A stretch of 64,000 nucleotides of DNA, from NCBI GenBank assembly GCA_027922465.2, contig BQMF02000047.1, positions 1,054,001-1,118,000 on the forward strand. Direction: 5' to 3'. This stretch comes from Turritopsis dohrnii (Eukaryota > Cnidaria > Hydrozoa > Anthoathecata > Oceaniidae). A program made the position numbers and the translations under genes. Shown here piece after piece: positions 12,415-22,206 of this stretch (positions are counted from its first letter, which is position 1; the number at the start of each line of letters is the position of its first letter). The notes beneath the pieces were generated by a model, which saw only the letters and a list, made by a program, of their open reading frames with translations, was not told the origin of the DNA and searched no databases.

Positions 12415-13303
12415 TAAAAACTTTATTGACTCCCTCCCTCAGTTTAAGTTCAAGTCATATTTAGCCATTGACTTCGCAAACATACTGATATTATACCACA
12501 GTAACGTTGATAGGATCTTTATACAAAGCATAAGGAAATGCAATGAAAATTACTCAACATTACGCAACTGGAAAATGCTTTTATACAATATCATGCATCT
12601 TTTATTGAACTTTCGTCCACTGGAAATATTACTGATGTAAGTATTACTAGTTACAAAGCTCTCAAAGGAACTCAACCTTGAAGTCTTCTTTTATATTTGG
12701 ATTAAACAACATGTTTTGTTAGCATCTTTCCAATCATTATGGCTTTTAGATTTTATATCCACTTATAATAATAAGAGTTCATCTTTTTTCCTTTTTTGTC
12801 CAATTAGATAAACAATTTTATATATCAAGTATGATGTTGCTTATCTATATGAGATGATAAAAAAAACCCCACTCAAATATTACTTTGGGTGAATCTATAT
12901 AATGTTATATCAAATTTTAAGATTATTGCATTGCCTATCATTTATTTTTGATTTGATAACCAACTTTTAGGTCAAGTTGCTTACAATTATGTAAATACGA
13001 ATTAGTATTGTGTGCATGTCTTCAAAATCAACAACAGAAAGAGTTATTGTACATGTCTCATACGATCCCATACAAACATCTTGGTACTATTGCACTTTCG
13101 TCCCCCCTAATATTATCAATGATTCCAATGCAGAATTTCATGCTGGTTACTTTCATGTAAATACAAAACTTTTTCCTGCTGCACTTTTTCCCTTACAGCT
13201 TAGTTCTTTAGAAGAATACATTAGCATTACTTTCAATAATGGTTGCAAAATTAAATTGCCCTATATTACATCAACAAAACAAATATTAAAATCATTAACA
13301 TAA
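12415..13303 (+). CDS. Two phase-compatible exons of an unrecognised gene
   Basis: Exon 12415-12636 encodes LFLKNFIDSLPQFKFKSYL...RIFIQSIRKCNENYSTLRNW and ends ACTGAT|GTAAGT, a strong donor, leaving two bases of a codon. Exon 13006-13303 follows an AG acceptor, completes that codon with one base, and runs through VIVHVSYDPIQTSWYYCTF and AGYFHVNTKLFPAALFPLQL to a stop at 13301-13303. The joined frame is continuous for about 173 codons. The 3' acceptor tract is weak. No family is recognised. The upstream exons are not identified, and the left boundary at 12415 (after TTTTGGAG) is a guess. Proximity to the CYREN-like gene at 14059 may or may not be meaningful. Confidence 0.35.
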
Positions 13304-14058
13304 CAATTTCCTTAAAAGTGAAAGTGCGCTCTTGTTTTCCTTACCGCACTTCATCTGAATCTTGATAAATTACATTTTTTTGTTCACGATTTTTATAGAA
13401 AAAAAATCCAAGCAATTTGTTCAGGACAATGTAACAAAGTAAAGAGTCCTAAAGTTACAAATAAATCAGATTGATAATTATATACTATTATTTTCACGAT
13501 TTTACAATACAGTATTATATTGTACGAAAGTGCAATATGCCGACGTCTTTTTCTTTTAATATATTTTGAGAAACAAATGATGAATTTAGTGCACAATTTC
13601 AAAATTCAAAGCATTTACCTAATGTAACCTCCATAATGAACTCGCGAGGAAAAGTTCCACGAGAAGAAAAGTGTCGATGTTGCCAAAGCGGAGGAAAGTG
13701 AAGGAAACACAGACCATTAGCCCACGTCAGGGAAGCTACATAACTTTGACTTTAGAGTGTTTTCTAATTCTAACAGGCTTTCAGATAATTTAGAGAGAGA
13801 AGTTACTAGTTACTTACTTTGACACCAAGAATTTTTGTTATTTGTTTCAGTTCCCTGTTCTTAAAAATATAAAGGGAATAATTCTCTGGTTTTGTTCCAT
13901 GGCCCTGGTTTCCCTTATGATGCTTTATGTTGGTGCATTTGTTTACAACAAACACTTTATTTTGAAAGCGAAAGCCATTTGATACGATAAGAAAATCGGA
14001 CTAGAAATAAACTCCCAAGTATAGATATCTTTTATACTCGGTGTTTTGGAGTCTTGAA

Positions 14059-16449
14059 ATGAGTTTTACCAAAGGGAAGAAGAGATCACTTCCAGATTGG
14101 ATAATTGCAGATGAAGTAATGTTTTTATCATTTTGTTTTTTGAATTGCTCTTAACGTTTTCAAAATTTTTATTTAATTTTCAGAGATATGTGAAATAATT
14201 CAATTACAATTGTAATTTGGAGTGAACTGCAAGATAAAAAAAGGGATTAAAGGCCGAATACTGGAATATATTATAATTCATTATTCCTGGTGATGAGGAT
14301 ATAATTCTCACAGGTTTATTCATTTTTCTTTATTTTTCAATAAGTGAAATAAATGTGAATTATAAAAAATGAAGTTGATTCTTTTCTTTAAACTTTCTCA
14401 TCCAGTCAATTTTTCACTGGAGGTTGCAAAGTCTATAAAAGTCACTTCCCTTTAAATTTTTTAAAAATTTACTGTTTAATCTAAATTTCAATTTAATTTA
14501 AATATAATTAAATAGATTTGTTCACACCAAAACTTCGAGAATAAACAGAATTGCCAGAAGCTTCATTTTTTCTTTTATTTGACAATGACTATTGGAAAAT
14601 GTGGTCAAAATTAGTATAAAGTTTAGTATTATGGTAAATTTAGAAATATAGCTAGTAAAAAATTAGCTTCTGGTGATTCTTTTTATGCTCATAATTTAAA
14701 TATTATATAACTTTGTTAAGTATAAACATATAGATATTGATCAATAGTATATAGGAGCATGAAACAATTATCAAGCGAAGAGCACTAATATTCTTCACAA
14801 GAGCTGTCATCAGAATTTCCAGACTAATTGTTTTACACAATGCATGTGTGCAGAATTTCTAGAAAACAAAACTTCCTGCAGTTAATGCAGGATTTTGATA
14901 GTCTTCTCAAGATAAATTAAATATTTGGCGATGTGCGCTAAAGGTAAAAAATATAATTACGTATTGTATATTATGTCTTCCTACAGCATAAACACCTTGC
15001 CACCAGAAGCAAAGGAAAGATGTAAGAATAAATTAAGGTAATTCAAAAAATATTTTGCTGTATTATATATTTTATTCTTTTCATTCAGCAACAAAAATGA
15101 AAAGCTATTTTGGCATTTTCTTTAAAAAGTGTGGGTCAGTATTTAAGTTCCTGCCATGTTCTATCACAATATTTCACTCTTTTAAAAATAGTATCACCCC
15201 ATTAAAAGCCATCAACTGATTGGTCATTAGCCTACAGGCAAGTTAGATTAATGCTATACATATCTCTGGTGGCAAGCAACCATTACTGATGTAAGTCTAA
15301 GGGCTCAAAACTAGTAGTTGCTACTTACTTGCTAAACTGACATTTCTTTGATTACCTATAGGAAGAAAAGAACAAAAAGATCAAGGAGAAAAGGTTTGTA
15401 AAATCGAAGTGTTCTCATCCTAGTTATACCTTGCATAAGAACATCGCAATGCACAGATTGATATAACATCTATAAAAAACATTGATAAGACACCTCTTCA
15501 GTTGTCAAAAAACAATAAACCTTGTGCTGACTCAAAGAGTTTCCCTGTTATAGTTTAGTTGAATTGTTTTCTTATGCTGCAGGAAAGCCAAAAAAGAAAA
15601 GGGAATAAAAAGAACAGTCTATTGTATGTCCCCTGAAGAATTTTTCGCACATGCACAGTCCATATCACATAAGGTAAGAATGAATTAGTTTTAAGTGGAA
15701 AGGCAGATTTGTGTCTCTTCCTCTTCCCAATATAGTAGGTACCAATCTAACTCAAATTTCCAAACGATTAATTTCTATTGTTTGTACATTATGCTGCTAT
15801 TTTTCTGTTTGAAAATCTTAAAATGAAGTTAATTTGAATTTTTGTTTTTTATTAATGTACATATTCAAAGTATTGTGATTCTATGACAACTGCTATCGAA
15901 TAAAATGCACCTTCACAAATATCCTGTATTTCATAATTTCCAACTAATTACGTTATTTAGGTAGTAGGTTATTTATGTATGTCCTTTGGCATTATGATTT
16001 GGTCTATATTTTTATTCAGAAAGAGGCGGGAACATCACCAGCAGTAACTATCACCAGGTGAGTTTTTCAGATTTTACATAAACGCTAGATTTATATGCCC
16101 TCGTTATTGAAAAAATATTGGTTTAACAAATTGTTGAAAAAAACCTTTATCAGAGAAATTTGATTTTGTTTTACCGGTAGGTAAATCTGTTTTTCACTGA
16201 TAACGATTCTTTCCTTCATATCATAGGGACTACAATTGCCAGTTCGCGGAAGCAGTATCTAATAATACGAAAGATGTAGGATGTAGAAAGATGAACTCGC
16301 TATCTCGTGACTATGAGACAGTAAGACGACCACAACATGATGGATCAAACGAGAACGTAGAAATTCTTGAGCCACAGACAGAAAGCATTATCCCTGAAAC
16401 TGTAATCACGCAACAGAAGTGTTATTCCATTCTGGATGATCTGTTGTAG
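14059..16449 (+). CDS. CYREN: CYREN/MRI-like regulator of NHEJ with Ku-binding motif (multi-exon)
   Basis: Exons: 14059-14115, then alternative 14986-15020 or 15362-15393, then 15583-15673, 16020-16057 and 16227-16449 (stop TAG 16447-16449). All junctions are GT-AG and the frame closes (146 or 147 residues; the vertebrate protein is about 157). The N terminus MSFTKGKKRSLPDWIIADE contains the Ku-binding pattern R-x-L-P-x-W seen in APLF and CYREN. The fourth exon encodes KRTVYCMSPEEFFAHAQSI, which matches the conserved RTVYCMNEAEIVDVALGI block of vertebrate CYREN. The C terminus is acidic/hydrophobic (CYSILDDLL), where CYREN carries its second, XLF-like Ku-binding motif. The middle is Lys-rich. 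Known: CYREN binds Ku70/80 and tunes end-joining. Inference: the same role in this animal. I rely on two short conserved motifs in the right order, spacing and protein size. Confidence 0.75.
14986..15036 (+). other. Alternative exon region of the CYREN-like gene
   Basis: Pyrimidine-rich acceptor TGTCTTCCTACAG precedes 14986. Two donors exist. GAT|GTAAGA at 15020 gives a 35-base exon that keeps frame only if the 32-base exon at 15362-15393 is skipped. ATTAAG|GTAATT at 15036 gives a 51-base exon that introduces an in-frame TAA. Either a mutually exclusive exon or a poison exon is therefore possible. Confidence 0.45.
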
Positions 16450-16559
16450 ACTTTCTTGAGCATGATACATTCAAGGAATTCATAGAACTACCTGAAGTAG
16501 GTGGTCTATCAGGATTTCTAAAATGCTTGTTAGTCCCTTATGGCATCAAGAAAATGAAT

Positions 16560-16780
16560 TGAGGATACATTATTTATTAGGTATTATTTTACGTGGCTGG
16601 CCACACTCAGTTGCTCTCCTGGATGACCTCCTGCAACACCCGATGTATCATCTACCCAATTTTCCTCACATGGCATGGGTTGACCTGACGCTGTGGCCCA
16701 TCCACTCGCGTATGGTGAATCCCCGCCAAGGGGAATTGAACTCCGACCTCTCGTATGAATTCCGAATTTTTTGGCATTTA
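16560..16780 (-). repeat. Possible 5'-truncated tRNA-derived SINE
   Basis: On the minus strand GGTCGGAGTTCAATTCCCC (plus 16730-16750) resembles a tRNA B box/T-arm. It is followed by GC-rich body sequence and an A/T-rich end near 16560. The A box is not visible. Much more GC-rich than its surroundings. Confidence 0.3.
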
Positions 16781-16801
16781 TATAATATTTTGTCGCACTT
16801 A

Positions 16802-17172
16802 CCTTAAGGGAAGAAATTTTGGCGGTGTTTTAATTTGGCGGTCGACAAAAAACCGCCAATTTTCGGGAATTTAATTTGGCGGTTGAAGATTTCAATTAAA
16901 TTTGGCGGGAATTAAATTTGGCGGGGAAAAGAATAAAAATTTATCAGGGAAAGTAAAAAAAATTCTTTGTGAGGGTACTTGCAGAAAATATTGACTAAAG
17001 CCAAAGAAACTCTATAAAAAGTCAGGTTTGACGGGAATTTAATTTGGCGGTGACGATTTTTTTTAAAATTTGGTGGGAATTTAATTTGGCGGTGATGAAT
17101 TTTTTTTTAAGTTTTGAGCAAAAACCGCCAAACCGCCAAATTTTCTTCCCGCCAAAATTTCTTCCCTTAAGG
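16802..17172. mobile_element. Inverted-repeat DNA transposon, CCTTAAG superfamily, TTTGGCG type
   Basis: Left end CCTTAAGGGAAGAAATTTTG and right end CAAAATTTCTTCCCTTAAGG form a perfect 25-bp inverted repeat ending GGCGG / CCGCC, flanked by TA on both sides. Inside, TTTAATTTGGCGG is repeated at least six times, always pointing inward from the left, with CCGCCAAA at the right. No ORF. The same outer termini and TA flank occur at 42936-44486 and 45778-46175. Confidence 0.8.
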
Positions 17173-18249
17173 TACGTTTGTACATTGTTGTTGAAGAAAG
17201 ACTTTGGGAGGATGCATTCGCATAGGTTTTATCAGGTTTGAATCAAGCGATGGTTGTTGTTGACCGCGCTTGTTCGGTCATTATTGACCACAATTCGTTT
17301 CGGATCAGGTTTGAGTCAAGCCCAGTTGTTGTTGACTGGGCTTATTCGGCCATTGGCTAAGTTTAGGGTGCATCATCCCCTCCCTTCATTTGGCCAATCT
17401 TGGTGTTTTTATTGTGTCTAATAGGTTTGCACTTCCTAACGCATACTGTTAACTGTCGAATGGTTCTGTATAATATCAGCCTACTTTTACTGTAAATCAA
17501 GATCGATTTTATTGTACATCAAAACATCATGGAGGTTTTTATTGTGAAAATAAAAATGAATCATTTACTAAGCAGCGTGGTAAATTTATGCAATAATTTT
17601 GTTTTCGTTTGTCTCGTAATTAATTTATGCATTGGCTACCTAATACGTGAGACAAACCAATTAAGAGAATAGGAAAAACTGATCGTAAACGCTAGATTGC
17701 TCATAACTGGATGGCACATTATAATTCACACTGAGTCGATTTGATATTGCAAAAATTGAATTGAATTCACGAGCAAACCTCAACAAATTCAATTCATTCA
17801 TAGGGGGTATGCAAATTATGTTCATGTATTCATTAAAATTTGAAATTGACATTAATATGTATAGGCTATGCGAAGACGCAACAATCAGTATTACGTTGAA
17901 GATGGAGAAAAAAATTAATATTCAAACTTTTCTGTTTCTTCGGTGTTTACGCTTTTTCTTTTCTTCCTGTCCGTGTTTCCGACTTATGTCATGTACCCCA
18001 GTGGTGGTTGCCACTAGCATTTCATTATGAACTCGGCAAGAAAGGCAACTAAAAAAGGGTAAGAAGCATTTTGTTTTGTTTTTGTTTGTTGATGAAAGAT
18101 TGATTTTTTCTCTTTGTTATTGTTATTCAGTGCACTGACTACTTTTACTTTTATCTAGTTTTATTACATAAACAATTCTACGTTATTACATATAAGAACG
18201 GATGTTGTACGTAGATCGAAAACACCATCCACTAAAATCTTTTAGTAAT
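17173..18249. other. No gene visible; imperfect duplication
   Basis: An approximately 80-bp unit (CAGGTTTGAATCAAGC...TTGTTGTTGACC...CTTGTTCGGTCATT) occurs twice in tandem at about 17230-17290 and 17305-17365. Nothing else was recognised. Confidence 0.4.
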
Positions 18250-18855
18250 TTATCTGAATACAATTCTGCCTGTAACAACAGCCATTTCATCTGCTTTCAA
18301 CGGTGAACTACGCACTCTTGGTTGGGGTGGACATGGACGATGTAGAGGTGGACGAAATTGCTGTGTTGGTGGTGGTGTTGGTGTAGGGAGTAGCGTGCGG
18401 CGTGTTTGTCTGTGTTGTGGTGCTGCGGTTGGTGCGGTTGGTGCGGGTGTGGGAAGAAGTGGACGACGTGCTTGTTGTGTTGTGGGTGTGGCGGATGTGT
18501 GGAGCAAGGTTCTGCGTTGTGTTTGCTGTGCGTTCGTGTGTGGTGGTGTTGGTAATAGGGTGCGTCTTGGTTTGTTTTGTTGGATGCTGGATGTTGGATG
18601 CTGGATGATCGTGTTGTGTTGTTGTTGTGGCTGTGCATTTTCGCGAATAATTGTAAGTGTATTCTTGTTGCGTAAACGGATGTCCATGCTTTGGAATGTT
18701 TTTGTGCGTGTGGGCGATTGTGTCGGCGACGAAAGAGGCGTAAGTGTTGGCGTGGGCGTTTCCGAAATGTCTATGCGTTGAAATTTTAGTTGAATGTCTG
18801 TGGTGAGATGCATCGTGTCGTGTACTTCTATAGTCTTCTTGTCGGCTGAATCCAT
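18250..18855 (-). CDS. Unrecognised proline/threonine-rich ORF with RRTLLPTP repeats
   Basis: 201-codon frame from ATG 18855 to the stop at 18250. Residues 1-45 are acidic (MDSADKKTIEVHDTMHL). The centre is Gln/His/Pro-rich and holds four degenerate copies of R-R-T-L-L-P-T-P. The end carries RVRSSPLKADEMA, encoded by a 42-base block repeated exactly at 25541-25582. Base composition is very skewed (plus strand GT-rich). The reading could be real or favoured by the skew, but the shared C-terminal block and the start just downstream of another same-strand ORF (18991-19356) argue for coding. The function is unknown. Confidence 0.4.
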   Translation of the reverse strand: MDSADKKTIEVHDTMHLTTDIQLKFQRIDISETPTPTLTPLSSPTQSPTRTKTFQSMDIRLRNKNTLTIIRENAQPQQQHNTIIQHPTSSIQQNKPRRTLLPTPPHTNAQQTQRRTLLHTSATPTTQQARRPLLPTPAPTAPTAAPQHRQTRRTLLPTPTPPPTQQFRPPLHRPCPPQPRVRSSPLKADEMAVVTGRIVFR

Positions 18856-18990
18856 ATTAACCTATACGGTGGAAAGAAGTTTGATTATCTTTTAGTTGAT
18901 ATAGATGGTGTCGTCGTCTTCTTGTGTGCTTCTTGTTTTTATAGTTCCGTTGATATATGTGATTGTGTTATTGGTGATGTCGTGATAGTA

Positions 18991-19356
18991 CTAGATTGTG
19001 TTTTTTGTGGTGAGGTTGTTGCATATCCATTTGATTTGGTAATGGCGTTTGTTAATTCTGTTTTTGTCGTATGCGTAAGAACAATATAAATGTTGCATTA
19101 TTAAAGAGGGTGCACATCCATTTCCGTATGCGAAAAGTATAAGCTTGAATGTGTTTCTATCCGATATTGGTGTGTCCCAGAAGATCATTTGTATGTGTAG
19201 AGGCCATGAGTGAAATGGAAAGAAAGCGTCGCCGTCGAGTTTTTCGAAAATTTCGTGTCGTAAATGGAGGAAAGTTTTCAATTTGGTGTTGTATCGTTTG
19301 GATGCATCCTTTAGCGATGTGTGTTCATTGCTGTTTGCATATGTTTTGTACGACAT
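18991..19356 (-). CDS. Unrecognised 121-residue ORF
   Basis: ATG 19356 to the stop at 18991. Unlike its neighbours it has balanced, globular-looking composition: HLRHEIFEKLDGDAFFPFHS, WPLHIQMIFWDTPISDRNTF, LILFAYGNGCAPSLIMQHLY, then a basic end. It sits 135 bases upstream of the 18250-18855 ORF on the same strand, with the tandem array at 19550-20690 upstream. I recognise no family. It could be an exon (no start context seen) or an ORF of a mobile element. Confidence 0.4.
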   Translation of the reverse strand: MSYKTYANSNEHTSLKDASKRYNTKLKTFLHLRHEIFEKLDGDAFFPFHSWPLHIQMIFWDTPISDRNTFKLILFAYGNGCAPSLIMQHLYCSYAYDKNRINKRHYQIKWICNNLTTKNTI

Positions 19357-19549
19357 CTAAATAATATGGGGGAACGGATTATTGATGAGAGACGCTTATT
19401 GATGAAGCCTTTAGTGTCGCGTCTTCCTTATGGTTTATGTAGCACTCGAGTTTCGTTGCATGTGAGAATGATTAATTAGATACATAATCGAATGTTTAAA
19501 ATAGAATTCTGAACTGGCTGGAATGTGGAATGAATGTTAACAGCAAAAC

Positions 19550-20690
19550 TTTAGGTCCGTCATTTGAAGTATTCTTAAGTTTGACGGTCGTTGAATAGAT
19601 GAGGACACCACGGAGGAGTTGTAAAAATATGTGCATCGTGTGACCTTAAATTCCTCGTTTTTAATGACATATCCTTAGTGGTGAGTCTTCAGGTGAATCA
19701 TATTGGGGTATTCTTTGGTTTGATGATCGTTGAGTTGATGAGGACACCATGGAGGAGTGGTGAGCATTGGAGTGAACACATGGAAGGAATTCATGGAAGT
19801 CTTCGTTTAATGTGGAAATCTTCGTTTTGAATGATACATTTTATAAATAAAAGCTCCAGGTTCCTAAGCTGGGGTGTTCTTGAGTTGATTATCGTTGATT
19901 TGATGATGGCACCACGGAGGAGTGCTGCGTGTAGGAATTCATGGATGTATGGGATAATTCGAATATTTTGATGGAATTCAGAGTTGATTGGAACATGAGT
20001 AATTGGAACGTGTGTGAGCGAGTCTGCAGGTTCGTCATATATGGGGTATTTTTAAGTATGATGATCGTTGAATTGATGAGGACGCCACGGAGGAGTGGTG
20101 AGTATTGAAATGAATGGATGCATGGATTTCTTCGTTTTGCATGGAATTCTTCGTTTTTAATGATGTATTTTTGGCAGCAGGTCTACAGGTTCATCATATA
20201 TGGGGTATTTGTAAGTTTGATGATCGTTGAACTGATGAGGACACCACGGAGGAGTGGTGAGTATTAGAATGAGTGGATGCATGGGATTCTTCGTTTGACT
20301 TGAAATTCTTCGTTTTTAATGATGTATTTTTATCAGTAGGTCTTCATGTTCATTAGATGGGATATTCTTTAGTTTGATGATCGTTGGATTGATGATCGGT
20401 CGATTGATGAGGGCACCACGGAGGAGTGGTGAGTATTGGAATGAATGGATGCATGGGATTCTTCGTTTAATGTGGAAATATACGTTTTTAATGATACATT
20501 TTATGAATATTGGCCATAAGTCTTAGGTTCCTTGAGTTGATGGCCGTTGTTTTGATGAAGGCACCACGGAGGAGGGGTGTGTGTTGGAATAAATGGATAC
20601 ATGGAATACTTCAAATACTTTGATGGAATTCGAAATGGATTCGAACTTGAGTTGTGGAACGTGTGTAATTATTAAAAAAGTTTTTTATGA
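19550..20690. repeat. Tandem array, seven units of about 160 bp with a conserved hairpin core
   Basis: Seven cores of the form GATCGTTGAATTGATGAGG-ACACCACGGAGGAGTGGTGAG lie near 19590, 19730, 19890, 20060, 20215, 20390 and 20550. The core folds as CACCAC-GGAGGA-GTGGTG, a six-pair stem with a six-base loop in the best-kept units. Between cores, GGATGCATGGGATTCTTCG, TTCTTCGTTTTTAATGATG and AGGTTCATCATATATGGGG recur with more divergence. No unit-length ORF crosses the array. One unit (20375-20400) contains an internal GATTGATGATCGG duplication. Confidence 0.8.
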
Positions 20691-21651
20691 AAAGTATTTT
20701 TATGAAGTATATATAATATTTATGAACTGTAGGATTTGTGTATCATGAAAAGTAAATAACTTAGTTAGGGGGGACTCCGGGGAAAAATTATAGTATGTGT
20801 GTAATGTACTGTAATTAAAAGTCGTGGCAACGTCGAGCCGCGTGTATATCGGGATGTGTTAATGTATATGTGGGGATCGCTGACAAAACAAAAACGAGAA
20901 AAAGAAGAAACCTGCAGGTGTTGTGTATATGTGGAAGGGGTATTTCTTATGGTCAGAACCTGGTGAATGTGCCTTATTGAATGTTTTTTAATCCCTTACA
21001 GTGCCCTGGGAAGAGATGCTCGACTGCAATATAATCATTTCTGTTATTATTTTTCGAGAGTGGTGTTGCAGCATAAGCAGTGACTGACTTAGAGAGAAAG
21101 TGTGAATTAGGTGAACTGTGTATAAATTACAGGGTGTGAAGTGAAAATTAGTCTCACAGATAGGAAGCGTGGAGAGTCGTGGTGTTGTGTTGGTGCAGGG
21201 AGTGTGGTGCAATATAAGTGTATAGTGGGGTGCATTGTCCTGTTCTTGTGTCCTTGTCAATGGTGATTTGTTTCAGTGTGACGTACAAGGTAGATGTGTC
21301 GTTTATTAGTAAATTGGAAACTATATTGTAAAATTAGAAATTATAATAATGTGCAATAAAAGAAATGTGCAATAAAATGAGAGAAGTCTTTCATAGTATG
21401 TACAAGGATGTGTCGAAAAAAGCGCGTGTATGAGTTTGCCAAGACAAAGGCAGAATTGTAGGTCCTTCATCAGGAGCTGACACCTACATTTGCACAATGT
21501 CAGTTCATTTCTGGTGACCTATGGTACCACGGTCTATCAGCTCTACGAACTACTCATACTTTTGGCAAGGGTTCTTGTATATACTATGGGTGACTTGGGA
21601 GGACGGGGAAACAAGTGATAGAATTAAAAAACTTACGTTTAGGTAGCTATG
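20691..21651. other. No convincing gene; skewed T/G-rich sequence
   Basis: A minus ORF at 20988-21260 is Thr/His/Pro-rich and probably reflects composition. Around 21400-21600 there is an inverted pair of GAGTTTGCCAAGAC- and GTCTTGGCAAACTC-like words, too degenerate to call an element. Confidence 0.3.
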
Positions 21652-21763
21652 CTTGACGCGTCTGTTTATATCAAGAAATAAAATCTTTCTGTTGTTTTTT
21701 GTTTGTGTCGCCGTGTCTACGGTGCGAAATTCGAATGACGTTCGATTTGGATTCCATTGACGT

Positions 21764-21782
21764 AATCCTTGTGTTGGAAATG
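21764..21782. repeat. Target-site duplication, left copy (19 bp)
   Basis: AATCCTTGTGTTGGAAATG is repeated exactly at 25261-25279, bracketing the LINE. Confidence 0.9.
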
Positions 21783-22206
21783 TCACATCATCACTAGTGA
21801 TTGGAATATTACATCAAAAGACTGACTATGATGTGGAGAAGAGTGACATTGTCAAAAAGAAGAATGCCATAAAGCGAAATAAAGAACAAAAACATCAAGA
21901 TGAGCTAAACCAGCTGAAGCAGGAGTTACCCGAGACAAAAAAAAAGCTAATCGAAATAAATTGCGAGAAAGGTGCTTCAAACTGGCTAAACGTATTGCCG
22001 ATTCAAAAGCACGGTTTTGACCTAAATAGAGAAGAATTCCGGGACGCCCTTCGGTTGAGGTATGGATGGCCGATTCCAAAACTACCAACAACATGCAGCT
22101 GTGGCCAGGTCTTCAGCGTGCAACACAGTATGAGCTGCAAAAAGGGAGGATTTGTAACCATCCGCCACAACGATGTACGCGACTTGTGTGCCTCTCTATT
22201 ATCAGA

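Noticed and set aside
16523..16807. Plus ORF of 94 codons (ILRGWPHSVALLDDLLQHPM)
   Set aside because: Lies in the SINE-like GC-rich block and runs into the TIR of the 16802 transposon.
18395..18781. Plus-strand Cys/Val/Gly-rich ORF (MRRVCLCCGAAVGAV...)
   Set aside because: Antisense shadow of the proline-rich minus frame in GT-skewed DNA. The composition alone explains it.
19550..20690. CTGATGAG word beside a stem in the tandem array, suggestive of hammerhead ribozymes
   Set aside because: The required GAAA after stem II and the opposing cleavage-site strand are absent in every unit, and most units read TTGATGAGG rather than CTGATGAG.
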